Source: Filobasidium wieringae (lineage: Eukaryota; Basidiomycota; Tremellomycetes; Filobasidiales; Filobasidiaceae). From it: a DNA stretch of 64,000 nucleotides. The notes beneath the pieces are model-generated. The model saw only the letters and a program-made list of their open reading frames with translations. It did no database searches and was not told the DNA's origin. The stretch's first letter is position 1; the number at the start of each line of letters is the position of its first letter. Location of the stretch: contig BCIV01000007.1 in NCBI GenBank assembly GCA_001600055.1, positions 310,001-374,000 on the forward strand. Reading direction: 5' to 3'. Shown piece by piece: positions 59,501 to 64,000 of this stretch. The position numbers and the translations under genes were made by a program.

Positions 59501-61601
59501 TTGTTTTTGAGCCTTCTCTTGAGCTTCCTTCTGAGCCTTCTCTTGAGCTTCCTTCTGAGTCTTCTCCTGAGCTTCCTGTTTGGCCTTCTCCTGAGCTTCT
59601 TTCTTGGCTTTGTTAGAGGCTTCTCTAGCTGCCTTTCGTTCGGCATCCTTGGTTGCTTTCTCCTCGGCATCCTTCCTAGCCTTCTGTTCGGCGGCCTCTT
59701 CCCTCGCTCGTTCTTCAGCAGCCCTCATTGCTTCCTCGTCATCCTCATCGTCATCCTGCTCCTCCTCTGTGCTAGAATCAGACCCGGACCCGGACCCAGA
59801 GCCCTCCTCCTCCTCCTCAACCTCCATCCCCGCCAAAGTCCCACCCCTTCCAGCGCCAATAATAACAGGCAACAACGCCTGCAACTCCATGACGGCCCTC
59901 GTAAGCGTCTCCAACGTCTTCTCAGGCGTAGCCAACCCTATTCCCTCGTTCGCGCTTTTCCCCGAGGGGGATGAACCGGTGGACGATGGCGAGAGTGGGA
60001 AATGGGTTTTCCCTAGGGGACTCGGGTGGATGGGTCGGAAGAGGTTACCATACCGTGCGTCGGGCAGTGGAGGGTTCTTGGATAGGGGAGAGGGCGAGTC
60101 GGGTTGTACGTTCGTTTCGGGACTGTTCAATTTAGATTTCTTCTTCCGCCTCTTCTTCCCTCCCTCGGAGGTGGACGGCGGTGTCGACGTTCCTACTCCA
60201 GAACCACCGGCGATCTCACTCTCGACGCTCGATCCTCGTTTCCTCTTCCCACCCATCGACCCGTCCCTCGTATAAACCTGGACCCTGGCGATCTGAGCCT
60301 CCTCCACCTGCTCGGATCGGGAAAGGAGATGATCATAGTCGAACTCTGTATACCACGGGGGGAAGAACGTCATTCCTTATCAACCTCAGCAGTCATCGGG
60401 TGAAAAAGAATATGAAGAAGAACACGTACGATCGAAGATTGGAACAACACCTTCTTCCCTCAGATGAACCAACCTGACCCCTTCCCTCTCCAAATCCAAA
60501 CCCATCTGAGCCGCACTGAATTGGAGCACTTGGTATAAATTTTCTGCAGGCCGGTCTGGTGAACGTAGAGCGAGTGCGAGTACGAGCGAGCGAGCGAACG
60601 AAGCGGACGCGGGATTGAATGGAAACGAAGCAAGTCTCGAAATCAATTCCCAACAGCTCGGAATCGGAATCCCAAACGAAAGACGTACCTCCCATCATAC
60701 CCAATTCCACCCCATCTTCCGTCTGGAGGGCGATCTTCCTTCCCATTCCCATTCCCGTTCCCCGTCCATCTTCTTGACCATCTCCTTGTGCTACAACCGA
60801 AACTGAGACAGGAACGGGGACAGGCATCGACCCAGATCGTTTCGCTTTCCCCTTCTCCATCTTTCCCACCTCTTTCTCCCTCGTTATCGCCGTCGGCGTA
60901 GCTTTCCCCAGCTCTTTCACTTTCCCCTTATCCCTCCCAGATCCAGTAAGCTGGGTCCGGAGTGGGCTTTCCTTCTGCTCGTTCGTAAGCCGGGCAGCGG
61001 TAGGGAGAGCGGGAATATCGTCAGATCCACTCGCGGTAGCAACGGACTTGGAGGTTGGAGCGGTAAGAGGTTCGGGGACGTTATTTGCATTCGGATTCGG
61101 ACCGGTCGACTGGCGAACTCTACTCCTTTTCTTCTTTCCCTTGCCTGTGCCGGGTGCGGCTGGGGTCCCGGGGGTGGGTGTGGGTGTGGGTGTGAGTGTG
61201 GGTGTGGACGGTGCATGAGTCTGTTTGGATTGATTTTGTTTGGATTGAGGTTGTTGAGTAGGAGGAGCTTGTGGAGGTTTCGACGGGGAAGCAGTGTTCA
61301 TCTTCTTCTGTTTCTGTTTCTGCTTCTGCTTCTGCTTATTCTGATTCTGATTCTGATTCTGATTCTGATGACTATTCCCGTTCCCATTCCCGTTCCCATT
61401 CCCATTCGCATTCCCGCCCACTCCCCCCGCCTTGACGACAGATGACGGGTGTTTCTTCTTCTTAGGTAAGTTAGAGATGAGTCTTGATGATCCTGCTTCC
61501 GTTCTCGTTCCCGTTCCCGTTCCAGCTCCAGAACCTGAACCAGCCCCAATATTGAGGGAGGGGAAAGAAGAGGGGACTTTTATTGGGGTTCCTTTTGACA
61601 T
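56588..61601 (-). CDS. Large low-complexity protein with C-terminal CCHC zinc knuckle
   Basis: Three exons fit in frame: 61601-60689, 60555-60430 and 60375-56588, giving 4827 nt or 1608 residues. The start is MSKGTPIKVPSSFPS; an upstream in-frame ATG at 61649 is possible. Exon 1 is disordered with NGNGNG, QNQNQN/KQKQKQ and TPTPTP runs. Exon 2 and the start of exon 3 form the one compact-looking piece: RPAENLYQVLQFSAAQMGLD, REGVRLVHLREEGVVPIFDR, MTFFPPWYTEFDYDHLLSRS. Then a highly charged Ala/Lys/Glu helix (KEAQEKAQ-type repeats, about 59310-59700), long acidic Ser/Asp/Glu disorder, and near the end KPCIFCESIPSHLQKDCPII (C-x2-C-x5-H-x4-C) followed by RGLGSIENKLKELKERE. This knuckle-plus-helix resembles those of some fungal chromatin proteins. 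A nuclear role is a guess and no ortholog is recognised. Confidence 0.75.
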
Positions 61602-62296
61602 CTCTGGATTGCTGATGTTTACTGTTCGTCGTGCGGGTATTAGAATCAAGATTCAAGGCTGAATTTCGAGGAGGTGAGAAGTCGAATGTGAGACCGAACG
61701 AGGTATTTCCAAGGAGACAAGCTACGGGTGACGAGTGGTTACTATTACTTGAGGAGGCTGTCAGTGTGTCATCTGTAGTGAGACCATTGTCGCTGCTGTT
61801 GCTGAGCAGGTCGACTACGACTTTTCCTCGATTGAGAAAAGTGCAGGAGAGGTTGTTTGAGAAATAAGGAGATGCGAGATTATCTGAGAATGGGTAGGAT
61901 TTCTATGCGTTTTGGCGGTCTCACCCAGGCAACTTCCTACCTCGTAGCTCGCTCTACCTGGTCTGGTATGTGCTGCTACAGCTACTACTCGTACTACCAG
62001 CGATACTGCTATACTGCTATACTATCATCGACTATACCACCACTGGCTACTACGCACAGTACGTGGACAGTACTACATCGACTACTACGTACTACAGCTA
62101 CTGCCGAGCCACCCACTGGCCATAGTTATATGCGTTATCTACGAGACAAAGTATCATCCGGAAGTATACTTTAGAGAGCACCTACCTGCCCGGTACACAA
62201 CAATCGCTACAACTGCTACTACTGCTACTACTACTGCTACTACTGCACGACTATACATGCAACTAGCCATACTACTATACTAGTCACCACCGAACC
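61602..62296. other. Intergenic divergent promoter region with CTA/TAC repeats
   Basis: 695 bp between divergent starts of the 1608-residue protein (-) and the GT90 gene (+). The right half (about 61965-62275) is rich in CTA/TAC/TGC triplets. No gene is supported. Confidence 0.5.
61965..62275. repeat. Imperfect CTA/CTG trinucleotide-rich tract
   Basis: Many imperfect copies of CTACTA, TACTGC and CTGCTA, densest at 62205-62255 (AACTGCTACTACTGCTACTA region), directly upstream of the GT90 start codon. Possibly a degenerate microsatellite within the promoter or leader. Confidence 0.65.
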
Positions 62297-64000
62297 ATGC
62301 TCTCCCGTCCACTCTCCCGCAAACCTCAACACACACCGACCACGACATCAAACATCCACATCCCAGCTCAAATCCGTAGACCACGTAAAGTCCTCTACCT
62401 CGTCGCCTTCTTCGGTCTCCTCTACTGGTTCTCCATCCGTCATGGTCTAGGGCAAGAACGCAATCTCGAGAACCACGCCGAACATCTCGGGATCCCAGCG
62501 CCTTTACCGGGGACAGGAGCCCGCAGGCCGATCGGGGCTGCCGTTCAGGTAGGCAAGGGGGGTGGGGCGGGGGGGATTTGGGAAGGGGCGTTGGGCGGGT
62601 TGGGGTTGCCGAGGGGTGGGAAGAAGAAGACGGTGGATCATACGATCAGGGAGGATGGGTATGTCGAGGTTGGCACCGGCGCGACGGGGGAACATCCGAT
62701 CTGTGAGTCTCGATGGCTTTTCTTCTTGCACTCTCGCTCTCTTCTCTCTTCTCTCTTCTCTCTTCCTCTTGCTCATGTTGCTCATGTTGCTCTTGAACTC
62801 TTCTTCCTCTCTTCCTCTCTCGCTCTTCCTCTTCTCTTTCGCTTTTCCTCTTCTCTCTCCCCCTCTCCCTCTCTCTCCCTTTTACGCTCTCTCTTTCTCT
62901 CCCTTTTACGCTCTTTCCCACTCTCTCTCTCTCTCTCTCTTTTACGCTTCCCCTCCCGTTCGCCAGACGACCTAATGACCCAAGCCCGAATCAAATTCGA
63001 TACCCTCCTCTCACGACAATCTCGAACCCTAAAAGAGGCCGTGGCAGAGTACAAGCGGAGGTACGGTCTCCCTCCTCCTAGAGGGTTCGAGGCTTGGTGG
63101 AAGTTCGTAGTCGATAAGGACGTGAAGATCGTTGATGATGTGAGTTTCGCGGACGACAGGAAGAAAGGGGGAGAGTGGGATGTTGATACAAGACTCGCTC
63201 GCGGACAGTTCGATCGGATCTCATCCGATATCCTCCCATTCCACGCCCTCCCCCCCAAAACGTTTCAGACTCGTCATCAAGCCCTATCCACCTTGGACTA
63301 TACGTACACGATCCACCTGACCCCGACTTCATCCTCCATAACCGGTCCGAAATCCACCTCGTCACGTCCCAAGACGATGCTAGGGTTGATGGACGGGTTC
63401 AGAGGGTATCTCCCCGAAGGGTTCGAGGTACAGGTCACCGGGAGCGATCATGATCTAGGCAGTTGGGTTTTGGGGAGTGATCAGAGGGAGAAAGCGATGG
63501 AGCTCGTTCGGAACGGTCAACGTGAGTCGTCTCAACAGATCCATTGGAGGGGAGAGACGGGCTACTGACGCCCACGCCCACGCCCGCGCCCACGATCAGA
63601 TTTCACCGAATCCGATCTCACGCACTATCAAGACCTAAAACGAACCCCCATCAAGGGCTGGTTCTCCGCCTGTTCCCTCGATTCACCCGCCAACATCGTT
63701 CCCGGCGCGGAGAACAGGTCGGAGAGCGCGATGGGTCAGAAGTTTATTCATGATCACCAAAAGACTTTTGGGTTTTGTGAGAATCCTTGGTTGAAGAGGT
63801 TGCATGGGGCGATGCAGTGAGTTCGGCGCGCCTCCCCCTCGAGGTGATGGGAGCGAAAGAATACTGATCGCAGTTCAACTGCGCACTTCCGGGACAGTTT
63901 GGATTACTTTGGAAGGTCGCCTTCGGAATTAAGACCTCTCCTCGTCCTCTCCAAATATTCCAACAACGCCGAGATCCTCGCCGTCCCACTCCAAGCGTTC
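62297..64000 (+). CDS. GT90 (CAP10-type) glycosyltransferase, 3' partial
   Basis: Golgi glycosyltransferase family expanded in capsule-forming Tremellales; characterised members include xylosyltransferases. Start MLSRPLSRKPQHTPTTTSNI, then a type II signal anchor (KVLYLVAFFGLLYWFSIRHG) and a Gly-rich stem. A 264-nt pyrimidine intron (62703-62966) separates EHPI from YDLMTQARIKFDTLLSRQSR TLKEAVAEYKRRYGLPPPRG FEAWWKFV, the typical entry to CAP10 domains. Later pieces read GYLPEGFEVQVTGSDHDLGS, FTESDLTHYQDLKR, AMGQKFIHDHQKTFGFCENP WLKRLHGAM and HFRDSLDYFGRSPSELRPLL, which match GT90 proteins. The gene leaves the window before its catalytic C-terminal half. Donor-sugar specificity cannot be told. 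Confidence 0.88.
62703..62966 (+). repeat. Pyrimidine-rich repeat intron in the GT90 gene
   Basis: The intron has GTGAGT at its start and GCCAG at its end. Its body is TCTCTC-type repeats with three spaced copies of CCTTTTACGCT or TCTTTTACGCT, plus repeats of GCTCATGTT and TCTTCCTCT. At 264 nt it is several times longer than most introns in this window, is a multiple of three and has no stop in the frame of the upstream exon. Confidence 0.8.

Noticed and set aside
59414..59974. Plus-strand Leu/Phe-rich frames opposite the 1608-residue gene
   Set aside because: Antisense shadow of the Lys/Glu-rich coiled repeat; codon composition fits the minus strand.
62297..63568. A single 423-residue uninterrupted GT90 reading frame with Leu/Ser repeats
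   Set aside because: The repeat segment has perfect splice ends, and splicing joins EHPI to YDLMTQARI in frame, giving the expected GT90 entry. It is treated as an intron, with retention kept only as a hypothesis.

Overview
The window is a piece of a fungal chromosome, most likely from a Tremellomycete basidiomycete (Cryptococcus/Kwoniella-like yeast). The evidence is dense genes with many short GT-AG introns of about 45-80 nt, basidiomycete-style genes such as a chitin synthase fused to a myosin motor, and a GT90/CAP10-type glycosyltransferase of the kind expanded in capsule-forming Tremellales. All gene models here are read by eye from frames, splice signals and family motifs, so internal exon edges are approximate unless stated.

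Layout. 1-1514: 3' part of a Dal5-type MFS permease. 2269-3685: NOSIP/Rtf2-like RING protein. 4164-7113: PTR2-type peptide transporter. 7939-14749: very large class V chitin synthase. 15105-16665 (-): Cbf1-type bHLH factor. 16944-18782 (-): GT32 (Och1-type) glycosyltransferase. 19296-21856 (-): Tah18 diflavin reductase, divergent from an Nse2/Mms21 SUMO ligase (22164-23668). 23945-25113: mitochondrial SAP-domain protein. 25308-27996 (-): RPA large subunit Rfa1, divergent from the GPI12/PIG-L deacetylase (28309-29478). 30539-31754 (-): mago nashi, with a 6-nt microexon, divergent from TRM11 (32006-34118). 34753-36564: second Dal5-type MFS permease. 36717-44848 (-): a two-domain amidohydrolase gene cut in two by a 4.36-kb insertion. 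45081-45625 (-): DUF202 membrane protein. 45911-46558 (-): unknown gene. 47203-48865 (-): secreted GH128 glucanase-like protein. 49860-51783 (-): bZIP factor. 52668-56304 (-): Adp1-like ABCG transporter. 56588-61601 (-): 1608-residue low-complexity protein with a zinc knuckle. 62297-64000: 5' part of a GT90/CAP10-type glycosyltransferase, running off the window.

Themes. Five genes concern the cell surface: chitin synthase, GT32, GPI12, GH128 and GT90. Four concern genome or RNA maintenance (RFA1, NSE2, mago, TRM11) and three are nutrient transporters. These are ordinary single genes and not an operon-like system.

The most unusual item is the split amidohydrolase. Its two parts (44848-41966 and 37608-36717) read as one collinear protein if a 4357-bp segment is removed. 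The segment is bordered by an imperfect 13/14-bp direct repeat and carries a PD-(D/E)XK-nuclease-like gene plus at least one unrecognised gene. It looks like a mobile or captured element of unknown type. Other noteworthy points are the mago microexon, an excess of the Cbf1 octamer TCACGTGA outside genes (one copy just upstream of the CBF1 gene itself), and a pyrimidine-repeat intron in the GT90 gene that is a multiple of three and stop-free.
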